DNA of 64,000 nucleotides, from assembly GCF_009363435.1 (NCBI RefSeq), contig NZ_CP045354.1:686001-750000 (forward strand). Reading direction: 5' to 3'. Below the pieces are notes generated by a model. It was not told the origin of the DNA, did not search any database, and worked only from the letters and a program-made list of their open reading frames with translations. Every line of letters starts with the position of its first letter. The first letter of the stretch is position 1. The DNA is from Labrenzia sp. THAF82 (lineage in GTDB: Bacteria > Pseudomonadota > Alphaproteobacteria > Rhizobiales > Stappiaceae). Below are positions 33,166-41,064 of the stretch, piece after piece. The position numbers and the translations under genes were made by a program.

Positions 33166-34046
33166 GTCGCAAAGTTTTTCGTGTTAACCACGCCTTGAGG
33201 TTTGGCTGTTGAAAGAGCGGTCCTGTCATTGGAGTTCCGCGTCATGATTCTGAGGGCCATCGTTGAAAAACTGAAACGCCAATCGAAGGATGACTTCAAA
33301 GGCAGGCAGTTCGAGGCTTGGTTGATCATCCAGGCGGTGTCCTGGTACTTGCGTTATCCTCTGAGCTATAGAGACCTGGAAGAAATGTTCCTGGAAGGCG
33401 GCTTTAAGGTAGACCACAGCACCATCAACAGATGGGTTTTGGCGTATGCGCCGCTGATCGAAAAACGGCTACGCCGCTTCCGCAAACCGCATTGCGGCTC
33501 GGTCCGCATCGATGAAACCTATGTGCGCATCAAGGGCCAATGGCGCTATCTGTATCGGGCCATCGACAAGCATGGACATCCGGTCGATTTCCTGCTCACG
33601 GCAAAGCGCAACCTGAATGCTGCCAAGCGGTTCTTTCAAAAAATGTTGCGGGAGGCCCCACTGCTGTCACCGGGCAAAATCGGCACCGATGGTGCTGGCA
33701 CTTTTCCTCCGGCCATCGGCGACGCGGTTGACGGTGGCCTGCTTGCTTCGGATCCGGTGCATTATGTGACCAAGCATTTGCAACAAGGCATAGAGAGCGA
33801 TCATTTCAGGGTGAAAAAGAACATGCCGAAGGTCGGCGGGTTCCGCTCGTTCAACTCAGCCAGAAGAACCATCGCCGGCTTTGAAGCCATGCTGTGGCTC
33901 AAGAAGGGCTTTGACTTTACCGGTCAATGGAGTGTCCGCGAACATAACGATCTGCTGGCAGTGATCTTCGGAATTGAAAAAGTTAACGAAGCCTGAAAAG
34001 CGCTCCCAATACGGGAGAAATCTGTCCGCCAGTGAGGGTTGCGACA
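33166..34046 (+). mobile_element. Second IS6-family element, complete
   Basis: Bounded by TGTCGCAAAG (33166) and its near complement GGTTGCGACA (ending 34046); 881 bp. It carries one transposase gene of a lineage distinct from copies A and B. A second copy of only its left end lies at 34805-34855. Confidence 0.8.
33202..33996 (+). CDS. IS6-family transposase (second lineage)
   Basis: A 264-residue DDE transposase from TTG 33202; ATG 33244 (MILRAIVEKLKRQ) is an alternative start. First Asp in CGSVRIDETYVRIKGQW, second in IGTDGAGTFPPAI, Glu in QGIESDHFRVKKNMP. Helical N-terminus with SYRDLEEMFLEGGFKVDHS. Length and motif spacing are normal, so it may be active. It abuts an orphan gene at 34088, which it appears to have truncated. 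Confidence 0.92.
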   Translation: MAVERAVLSLEFRVMILRAIVEKLKRQSKDDFKGRQFEAWLIIQAVSWYLRYPLSYRDLEEMFLEGGFKVDHSTINRWVLAYAPLIEKRLRRFRKPHCGSVRIDETYVRIKGQWRYLYRAIDKHGHPVDFLLTAKRNLNAAKRFFQKMLREAPLLSPGKIGTDGAGTFPPAIGDAVDGGLLASDPVHYVTKHLQQGIESDHFRVKKNMPKVGGFRSFNSARRTIAGFEAMLWLKKGFDFTGQWSVREHNDLLAVIFGIEKVNEA

Positions 34047-34087
34047 GGACCATTCCGAATGGGACTTTTGAAAAGAAAATTCCGTCC

Positions 34088-34549
34088 CTATGCCACTTCA
34101 CCGTCCCAATCCGTCAAAAGGCTAAGGTCCGAAGGATGCCTAAATATTTCGAGGTTCGAAAAGCGCCTCGAATCCGTGGCACCCTCGGGAAGAAGATTCA
34201 ACTCAACCCCATCTTGCTGTTTAACTTTCTTGTTGAAAACCTTAAAAATACAACCGAACTCAAACAGCTTGCGACGCGGACGTCGCTCTCGGAGATTTTC
34301 CAAATCAATTTCACGAGCTTTTCTACGAAAAACAAAAAACTTACAAACCTTATTAAAAAACCTATTCTTTCTTTTGGGCGCTCGATAAATGAGAGGCAAT
34401 AAGTTTTTATCCAAAATTATGAGCCGACTATCAACACTACCCGCTCTTTGCAATTCAACGAGACTCTCTTCACGGTCCGAAGTTGTATTTTTTATATTGA
34501 GATACGATGCATTGCTATCTACTGATCCAACACTATAGGGGTCTGGCAT
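34088..34549 (-). CDS. Orphan AT-rich gene, possibly cut by the IS6 element
   Basis: A 153-residue frame from ATG 34549 (MPDPYSVGSVDSNASYLN); an ATG at 34558 lies 9 bp upstream. No family recognised. The first 60 residues are polar. A basic-aromatic block follows (KRKNRFFNKVCKFFVFRRK), then RERRPRRKLFEFGCIFKVF. The final residues (LSLLTDWDGEVA) approach the IS6 right end, so the natural C-terminus may be lost. The basic-aromatic patch resembles those in the proteins at 8417 and 10395, which suggests a shared type of N-terminal region. Confidence 0.5.
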   Translation of the reverse strand: MPDPYSVGSVDSNASYLNIKNTTSDREESLVELQRAGSVDSRLIILDKNLLPLIYRAPKRKNRFFNKVCKFFVFRRKAREIDLENLRERRPRRKLFEFGCIFKVFNKKVKQQDGVELNLLPEGATDSRRFSNLEIFRHPSDLSLLTDWDGEVA

Positions 34550-34804
34550 TTTTATCACCTACTTTGATTTTTTTAAAAATACAACAAGAAGACGGACTCA
34601 GCTGTATTAAATGTTACAAAGAGATTTAGTTGCTTGAGGGGATCAAGATTTTTCTAGTATTTTCGTACATCTTATTGTTTGCATTTCCACTTTTTAGGTT
34701 TAATATCAATTCATAAGGTCAAAATAATTGCGAAAAATTTTTTGTATTTTCGTAAGTTTTTTGTTTCCGATAATACATAGAATTGCGATGATTTTTCTGG
34801 GGCT
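34550..34804. other. AT-rich upstream region without gene
   Basis: About 250 very AT-rich bases with repeated TTTTCGTA words (near 34667 and 34748). This is probably the native upstream and promoter region of the orphan gene at 34088. Confidence 0.4.
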
Positions 34805-34855
34805 TGTCACAAAGTTTTTCTCGTTAACTACGCCTTGAGGTTTGGCTGTTGAAAG
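34805..34855 (+). mobile_element. Left-end remnant of the second IS6 lineage
   Basis: Matches the first about 50 bp of the element at 33166 (TGTCACAAAGTTTTTC and CGCCTTGAGGTTTGGCTGTTG) and is then cut by an IS3 right end at 34856. Confidence 0.85.
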
Positions 34856-35169
34856 GGTAATCATCCCATTTTTCGCGGGGTCGATAACTGGACTTCAGGC
34901 TGCAGCTGTCAGTTTCATTTTCGGCGTAACGCCGCCGATGGCCATATTTGGCCGCTCATTGTTGTATGTCCATAGCCAGCATGTGGCGTGATCCTGTGCC
35001 TCCTTGATCGTGTTGAATATGTATTGTCCGAGCCATTCATGGCGGACGGTTCGGTTGTATCGCTCGATATAGGCGTTCTGTTGCGGTTTGCCGGGCTGGA
35101 TGTATTGCAGCCCGATCCCGCGCCGTGAAGCCCACATTTGCAACGCCGCACTGACGTTTTCCGGCCCGT
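34856..35169 (-). mobile_element. IS3 (IS407-like) orfB 3' fragment, third IS110 junction
   Basis: Minus-strand counterpart of the fragment at 4637: starts with the terminal repeat GGTAATCATCCCATTTTT and reads back to [12 protein letters not shown] with small changes at the junction (CGGCCCGTAAC). The IS110 leader follows immediately. Confidence 0.88.
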
Positions 35170-35305
35170 AACACCTTCGGAATGATGTTGATTTAGAGGC
35201 TATGATTGCCTGTGCAGCTCTCAAATTGCGGAGCAGGTGATCATAGCCGGGTCTCAGGTCCCTACAGTGGTTTTGCACCAAACCATACCGCGAGGGAGAC
35301 CGACT
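35170..35305 (+). ncRNA. Candidate IS110 bridge RNA (copy 3)
   Basis: The same 136-nt leader as at 4501-4636, nearly identical, on the plus strand. It forms the same two hairpins between an IS3 fragment and an IS110 start codon. Conservation of this segment in three decayed copies fits its being a defined part of the element. Confidence 0.55.
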
Positions 35306-35456
35306 ATGACCGATGCCAGTATTGCACAGACCGAGCCTGTTCTGGTGGCAATTGATATTGCCAAGTCACGCCACGAAGTCTTGCTGTCCATTCCCGGCAG
35401 AAAGCGTCGACGCCGCCTGACCGTTTTGAACCAGCTCGACGATTTCAACCGCTTGA
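35306..35456 (+). pseudogene. IS110 transposase N-terminal fragment (copy 3)
   Basis: About 50 codons (MTDASIAQTEPVLVAIDIAK ... NQLDDFNRL) identical to the start of the transposase at 4500, then cut by an unrelated IS3 fragment. Confidence 0.88.
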
Positions 35457-35870
35457 TGCGTCGAGGCGTTGAATGAAGCGATCCACAAATTCGGCGCGCC
35501 GGAAGTCATGAATACGGATCAGGGATCACAGTTCACCTCGTTTGCATGGACGGACCGGCTACGGCGGATGGGCGTGCGCATCTCGATGGACGGCAAAGGA
35601 CGGTTCCTCGACAATATCTTCGTCGAGCGGCTGTGGCGTACGCTCAAATACGAGTGCGTCTACCTGCACGCCTGGGAAACTGGATCGCAGGCCAGGGCCG
35701 GTGTTCGAAAGTGGGTGGATTTCTATAACCAGAAGCGCCCACATTCAGCACTTGGCGGCAAGCCGCCTGCCGTGGTCTATTGGCAGCGCATTGAACAAAA
35801 CCAACCCGATCAGCAGGTGCAGAGAGTAGCTTAATTTACGCCGAAACCTGTCCAACGGATGGGGAGTAGC
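35457..35870 (+). pseudogene. IS3-family orfB C-terminal fragment (second IS3 lineage)
   Basis: Reads EAIHKFGAPEVMNTDQGSQF with the second catalytic Asp, then FVERLWRTLKYECVYL with the Glu, and QKRPHSALGGKPPAVVYW. The stop is near 35834, followed by an IS3-like right end (CCTGTCCAACGGATGGGGAG). The first half of the gene is absent. Confidence 0.85.
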
Positions 35871-36309
35871 TCACACCGAAACGGTGTTGGTGATTGACAG
35901 CCATGTCGGGGATGCACTAAAAGAAAGGTGCGATAATTCTTGTAAGTGCATTCCCCGTTGTCGGTGCGTTCCGATGACGGGTTTTGTCGTTCTGGGCCTC
36001 TGTTTTCCTTATCCGTTGGAGTGGTGCGGAGCCGTTTAGCCGGCGCTTGAGCCTGCTTGGGGGCTGCGAATTATGCCTTGTGATTTTTACGAGGCGGGGC
36101 CGACTAGACCAGATTCACCAAAATGACGCAATGTCACGCAGGAATCTGCCTGTGTGCGGTTTGATCCTCACCTGGTTACTCAGGTGGTGAGTCTTTCAGA
36201 CCCCACTCCTGATTGCAAATGTTAAGATGCTGATTCCTCTCATTAATTCACGCATTCAAGCAGTCTGGGGCAGGCGCAGGCCGATTGACCCGCGCCGGCA
36301 AGCGTCCCA
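35871..36309. other. Region without a supported gene
   Basis: About 440 bases between an IS3 end and the lipoprotein gene. I see no coding frame with a start signal. A hairpin (CTCACCTG paired with CAGGTGGTGAG, about 36168-36192) could terminate the transfer operon. Confidence 0.4.
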
Positions 36310-37146
36310 TCAGGAATTGTTGTGCTCAATCTGGGACTTCACCTCGCTCAGAAGCTCTTCGATCTTCGCCTGCTCCCGCGCCAGAAAATCGCTTTCAAAT
36401 TCAATGTCGGGCACACTGAAATAACCTCGCTCGTGAGGCAAATAGGTGATTGCCTGAATGCGCGCGTTAAACTCCTCGGCAGATCGGAGGTTTTTTTGGA
36501 ACCGATCGGACACCTTTTTGGGATCATACGACGAACAGGTATTGTAAATCCGGAGCGATAATTTCTGAAGGAACATGACCTCCCGTTCGGTCTTTTTCTC
36601 CTGTAACTCAACCAACTCCTGACATTTGGGCTCCATTGTCTCGACGAAGGTCTTTGCCCTTTCCAGATACTGTGCCGCATCCAGTTTGGCCTGCTTCAGC
36701 GTCTTCCTGTTCTGATGGTCTAGCGCATCATTTTCGAGCTGTTGCTGTTCAGCCTTCGCTGCCCGTTGCTGCTCGCGAAGCTCGTCAATCCGCGCGTCCT
36801 GGGTCTGTCGCAGTTTCTTCACCCGCTCCGTCAGGTCCGGGCTTTCCATATGGGCCATTGTGAAACCAACCGGATTGCGGTCCGCGTCCTGGAGAACCTT
36901 ATCCAGAGCCTGACGACAGTTCGTCTTAAGCTGTCCCCGCAGTTCCGGGCCAAGATCAACATAAAGACTATCGCCGGAGAGAATCTCAAGACACTCCACC
37001 GCATTTCGATGAATGGCCGCAACACCCATCGTTTCATGCTCAGAAAACAACATCAACAGCTGCTCATCGGTCGCCTCCGGAAGACCGGGATTACATGCTG
37101 CAAGCACCGCACCTGTCGCAATAATTGTCAGATGTTTCTTGAACAA
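36310..37146 (-). CDS. Lipoprotein at the end of the transfer operon
   Basis: A 278-residue predicted lipoprotein from TTG 37146, preceded by AGGAGCAG. The signal peptide MFKKHLTIIATGAVLAAC has lipobox Cys18. It shares with the 168-residue protein at 29889 the sequence ATDEQLLMLF, the extra Cys residues (VECLEI, KTNCRQAL) and GFTMAHMESPDL. It then has a long coiled coil (REQQRAAKAEQQQLENDA) and a further domain with KCQELVEL and TCSSYDPKK. It lies 132 bp after the topoisomerase gene, last in the minus-strand operon. Role unknown; outer-membrane mating or exclusion factor is an inference. Confidence 0.75.
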   Translation of the reverse strand: MFKKHLTIIATGAVLAACNPGLPEATDEQLLMLFSEHETMGVAAIHRNAVECLEILSGDSLYVDLGPELRGQLKTNCRQALDKVLQDADRNPVGFTMAHMESPDLTERVKKLRQTQDARIDELREQQRAAKAEQQQLENDALDHQNRKTLKQAKLDAAQYLERAKTFVETMEPKCQELVELQEKKTEREVMFLQKLSLRIYNTCSSYDPKKVSDRFQKNLRSAEEFNARIQAITYLPHERGYFSVPDIEFESDFLAREQAKIEELLSEVKSQIEHNNS

Positions 37147-37278
37147 TTTCTGCTCCTTATATTTAAACCGTTGATTGATTAGCTCGGCACCTTCGCGTCA
37201 AGCTGTGCTATTTGGGACAATTGCCGCACACCGGGCTGCTTCTCCAAGGCGCGCACCCGCCTTGCCGTTGCCCGGCCA

Positions 37279-39306
37279 TCACGACGCAGCCTTGACCTCG
37301 CTTCGGCCAACGTCCTTGTTTGAGGGGTCCTTGTTTGATGGGCCATTGTTTGAGGGAAGGGGGCCGAGGAAGGCCCGAAGGGCGTCGTAATCCCCCAGCT
37401 GCGCACGGCTGAGCCGGGTGCCCGTCCTGGCCGCCTTTGCCTTTGCCGCCTTCACCATCGCCTCGGACGGCTTGCGCTTGAGGGCGAGACGCTCATCTGA
37501 GGCCGTCAATGCCTCAATGACCGACTGCGCCGACGCACAGATCTCGTTCACAACAGAGCGGGCGTTTGCAGTCCCGCGCAGGATATCGTCCAGCCGGTTC
37601 TCCATATGCGCGGTCGAGGCCGGGTCCAGCACCTGCGGACATTTCGCTGACAAGATCCGGTAAAGGTCCATGGCCGCACCGGAGGCCTGCAATTTGCCTT
37701 TGACCGTCTCCAGAAAACCCTGGCGCTTCAGGCCTTCGATGATTGTGTCACGGGTCGCCGGTGTGCCAATCCCCTTCGCGGCTTTCAGCCGCGCCTGTTG
37801 ATCGGGGGCCTCCACGAACTTCCAGGCGTTCTGCATGGCCTCGATCAGTGAGCCTTCCGTATAACGGGCAGGAGCCGTGGTCTTTTTGCTTTCGACCCCG
37901 ACAGTGCGGATCGCGACCGGTGCCCCATGCTCAAGGGCCGGCAATTCCACCGCATCCTCTGCCTCCCGGGCCTTGTCCAGATACGGCGCATAGACCGCCT
38001 TCCAGCCGGGCTCACGCGTTTGTCTGCCAACCGTATTGAACACAATTGGCCCACCATCGGCTGCAACTGTCAGGGAGACTTCGGTTTTCAGATAAACGTG
38101 ATCCGGCCCCAGCGCAGCCAGGAAGGTCTTGGCGATGAGATCGAACAAACGCCGCTCATCGCCACTCAGGTTCGGCAAAAGGGATGCAAGTTCACCTGCC
38201 TTTGCCGGGTTCGGGATGATGGCGTGATGCGATTCCCCCTCAAGACCGGCCGTGCAGAAAATCCGCTTCCGGCCCGTGCGGATCACCGGATCGCTCCAGT
38301 CCACCGGCACATCGTCCATCCCCACCAGCGCCCGGAATACCTCTGTTGATCCCTCAATCAGGTTCTCCGGCAAAAACCGCGTCGCCGCCCTTGGATAGGT
38401 TGTCACCTTATGGGTCTCATAAAGGCTCTGGGCGACTTCCAGTGTCTTTTGCGCCGTCCAGCCCCATGTTGCTGCCCGTTTTTGCAGGCTCGGCAAATCC
38501 ATCGGCTTGCCGGGCGGCTGACGGCGTTCCTGCTGAACAACACTGACCGGCCCCTGCCAGCCCTGCACGGACCGGGCAAGGTCTTCAGCTTTGGCCTTGT
38601 CAAAATACCGAGCCTCCGCCTTCGGCGCATGGCGCAGCTCAAAAGGACCACAGTCCCCTTCAAGCACGGCGACAAGCTCGTAATAGTCCCGCGCCTTGAA
38701 CGCAGCCAGGTCCGCTTCCCGCCGGCACACAATCGCAAGGGTTGGCGTGCGCACCCGGCCAATCCCGATCACCTGGCGAACACCGCGCGGGACAAGGGTC
38801 GTCGTCGCAGTTCGGGTCAGACTGAGATTGTATATCTGATCAGCCTGCGAGCGGGCTTCAGCTGCCAGATAAAGAGACCGGTACTCTTCATTCGGCCGCG
38901 CGCCGGCAAAAGCCTCCTGCAAGGTCTTCTCGTCCTCTGCGGTGAACATCACCCTCAGAACGGCGCCCTTGAACCGGAAGAACCTCAGCAGGTTCTGCCC
39001 GATCGCCTGACCTTCCCGGTCACAGTCCGTGGCAATATAGACCCTGTCTGCCGAGGTCAGCGCAGCCTTGATCTGATCCAGCCGCGCACCCTTGCCGTTG
39101 GCACGGTCCGCCACCAGGCCATAAAAACCGCTGTCCGGCTTGAGAAGCAGGGGCTCCCACTTTTTCCAGGCCTCGTTGACCTCTTCGGGTTGTTGCAGCC
39201 GCAGAAGATGCCCCTGGGCGGCAAGAACCTGACCGTAACGCGTGCCGACGGCCGCCATGACATTGCGCGCCTGTGACGGTTTTTCCGTGATGACAATCGA
39301 TGTCAT
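37279..39306 (-). CDS. Plasmid DNA topoisomerase III-like enzyme (type IA)
   Basis: A 675-residue type IA topoisomerase that relaxes or decatenates DNA through a 5' phosphotyrosine. The Toprim domain has VITEKPSQARNV at the start and DCDREGQAIG near 95. The catalytic Tyr is in VTTYPRAATRFLPENL near 302. There is no C-terminal zinc finger; the C-terminus is a basic tail with short tandem repeats (PSNNGPSNKDPSNKD). Topoisomerases of this TraE/TopB type are common in conjugative operons. It overlaps the primase gene by 4 bp (ATGA). Confidence 0.92.
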   Translation of the reverse strand: MTSIVITEKPSQARNVMAAVGTRYGQVLAAQGHLLRLQQPEEVNEAWKKWEPLLLKPDSGFYGLVADRANGKGARLDQIKAALTSADRVYIATDCDREGQAIGQNLLRFFRFKGAVLRVMFTAEDEKTLQEAFAGARPNEEYRSLYLAAEARSQADQIYNLSLTRTATTTLVPRGVRQVIGIGRVRTPTLAIVCRREADLAAFKARDYYELVAVLEGDCGPFELRHAPKAEARYFDKAKAEDLARSVQGWQGPVSVVQQERRQPPGKPMDLPSLQKRAATWGWTAQKTLEVAQSLYETHKVTTYPRAATRFLPENLIEGSTEVFRALVGMDDVPVDWSDPVIRTGRKRIFCTAGLEGESHHAIIPNPAKAGELASLLPNLSGDERRLFDLIAKTFLAALGPDHVYLKTEVSLTVAADGGPIVFNTVGRQTREPGWKAVYAPYLDKAREAEDAVELPALEHGAPVAIRTVGVESKKTTAPARYTEGSLIEAMQNAWKFVEAPDQQARLKAAKGIGTPATRDTIIEGLKRQGFLETVKGKLQASGAAMDLYRILSAKCPQVLDPASTAHMENRLDDILRGTANARSVVNEICASAQSVIEALTASDERLALKRKPSEAMVKAAKAKAARTGTRLSRAQLGDYDALRAFLGPLPSNNGPSNKDPSNKDVGRSEVKAAS

Positions 39307-40838
39307 TGTGACAGCTTCCTCGCGCAGGACCTGATTTCCCTTTGTGTCTTTCGAAGTTCGGCAAGAAGCTGTTCCATCTGCCCGAAGACCTCGCGATCCC
39401 GCCGCCCACGCAGGGCCTTGGACAGTTTCTTCTCAAGCCCGTCATGATCAGCTGCCACTTTCTCAAACGCCACAAGAGCCTTTTCCCGCGACAGGTCCGG
39501 ATAGGCCCCCGTCTCAAGAATGCGCAGCATCGCGTGCGCGACCGACATGTTGGCCCGCTCCGCACTCGCCTGCAAACGCTCAAACAAAGACGGGCTGATA
39601 TAGGTGACCACCCGCTTTTTGGCGTCCTGAGCAGCGCCCTCGCTGCGGCCAGCTCCCTGTGCCGGCTCGGCATCCCGCTCGTCTTCAGGGTCTGCCCCAA
39701 GCTCTGGCCCAAACTCTGGCTCTGGCTCTGGCAACATCCTCCTGATCCCGTCCTGCAAGGCGCTGACTAACGCGTCCTCACCACGCCAGGCCTTCAGATC
39801 GTTCCAGTCTGTCGCCTGGCCCTCTTTTTCCTCAGCTGTGAACGAGGGCACGAGCACTGTGCCGCCAACCGCCTCCGCCGCCCGGTGCCCGCTCACCAGC
39901 CCCTTGTTCGGCAAGGCTGGCGTGCGGTGCGGAAGGTGATGATCATTGTCGGCGGCAATCAAGATGCCAGCATGCGGGAACAGCTCACGAACCGATGTCG
40001 CCGTCTTCACAAGGTTGTCTGCGTCAAACGCCACAAACACCGTCAGAACACCGCGGTCGGAATTGTCCCCTGCAAGAAGGTGAGCCGGGTCGATCGTGTG
40101 ATAGAGACCGCTCTTGCGCCTACCCTTCAGGTAAGTCTTGGCCTCGCCGACAAACTGAAGCGACCACAGATGGCCCTTGTCGTCGCGCAAGGGAATAACC
40201 AGGCGGCCGTCATCGGCCACCTTCACGCCGTAGCCTTCAACACCCTTGCGCGCCAGATAAGCACACGTGTCGGGAGACGCTGAGGTCTTCAGGTTCGTCC
40301 AGATCCCGAACGCGCGCCGGGCAGCAGCCGACTGAGCGTCAAGCAGTTCCTGTTCGCGCTCTGCCCGCTGGCGCGCAGCCTGTGCCTCAAGATGCGGCCG
40401 GTCTTCAGGGCAGGGCACAACGGCAACGCCCGTCCACTGCTGCGTGCCATCCCCCTTGAAGTTCCTGAACTGACCGTTCGGAACACCGTCCAGGAACCCC
40501 CGGTAGCTCCCGTTCTTCCCCCTGGCATCGCCTGCCAGCTTCACCCGGTGCCATTGACCATCCATGCGCGGCGCACCGTCAAGCTCAGCTCCTTGTGCTC
40601 GCAAGAACGCCGCAAACGCACGATGCGGATCAGATCCCGGACAGGAAGGCCGGTTTTGCGGAAGATACGGCACAAGCGCGTCTGGCACCGTCAACCCCCT
40701 GACGAACCAGGATTTGGCCCTGCTGTCCCAAAGCGCACCGGCCGCCTTGGCAATCTCCCTGTCTTCATAGGGAACAGACAACCACGTAACACCAACGCTG
40801 CCATAGACCACTTCAGACACTTTGCGGTATTCAGACAC
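39303..40838 (-). CDS. TraC-like plasmid primase with DUF5710 domain, Toprim core incomplete
   Basis: About 511 residues from GTG 40838 (VSEYRKVSEVVYG), 6 nt after a GGGGGCGGG site; ATG 40871 is an alternative overlapping the upstream gene. The N-terminus is a DUF5710-type module (WLSVPYEDREIAKAAGALWD, KSWFV). The middle resembles TraC-type primases (YLARKGVEGYGVKVADDGR, TVFVAFDADNL, GILIAADNDHHLP). The segment that in homologues carries the catalytic Glu (EGYAT-like motif) is absent: AHLLAGDNSDRGVLTVFVAF runs straight on. The C-terminal 100 residues resemble a relaxosome-type helical domain (SPSLFERLQASAERANMSV). Primase activity is doubtful. Confidence 0.75.
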   Translation of the reverse strand: MSEYRKVSEVVYGSVGVTWLSVPYEDREIAKAAGALWDSRAKSWFVRGLTVPDALVPYLPQNRPSCPGSDPHRAFAAFLRAQGAELDGAPRMDGQWHRVKLAGDARGKNGSYRGFLDGVPNGQFRNFKGDGTQQWTGVAVVPCPEDRPHLEAQAARQRAEREQELLDAQSAAARRAFGIWTNLKTSASPDTCAYLARKGVEGYGVKVADDGRLVIPLRDDKGHLWSLQFVGEAKTYLKGRRKSGLYHTIDPAHLLAGDNSDRGVLTVFVAFDADNLVKTATSVRELFPHAGILIAADNDHHLPHRTPALPNKGLVSGHRAAEAVGGTVLVPSFTAEEKEGQATDWNDLKAWRGEDALVSALQDGIRRMLPEPEPEFGPELGADPEDERDAEPAQGAGRSEGAAQDAKKRVVTYISPSLFERLQASAERANMSVAHAMLRILETGAYPDLSREKALVAFEKVAADHDGLEKKLSKALRGRRDREVFGQMEQLLAELRKTQREIRSCARKLSQ

Positions 40839-40848
40839 TCCCGCCCCC

Positions 40849-41064
40849 TCAGTACAGACGCACGCCGTCAACGACCTGCATGCCCAAAGGGCGCTTGCCA
40901 GGAACAGACGGCCACACCTGGTGTCCGGACGTATCGGTGACGGTGATGATGCGAAGCGGGCAATCCTCGCTCAAACGACCGCCCGTAATATTGATATCCC
41001 CGAACTCTTCGTGGATCTTGAGCAGCGTGTCGATCACCGTGCTGATTTTCATCGTCGGGGTCAT
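40849..41064 (-). CDS. Small conserved-looking protein between coupling protein and primase
   Basis: A 71-residue protein from ATG 41064, overlapping the VirD4 stop by ATGA, so translationally coupled. Sequence MTPTMKISTVIDTLLKIHEE, FGDINITGGRLSEDCPLRI, and a C-terminus PLGMQVVDGVRLY. No named family recognised. The longer frame upward to 41259 only overlaps virD4 out of frame. Probably an accessory of the operon. Confidence 0.6.
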   Translation of the reverse strand: MTPTMKISTVIDTLLKIHEEFGDINITGGRLSEDCPLRIITVTDTSGHQVWPSVPGKRPLGMQVVDGVRLY

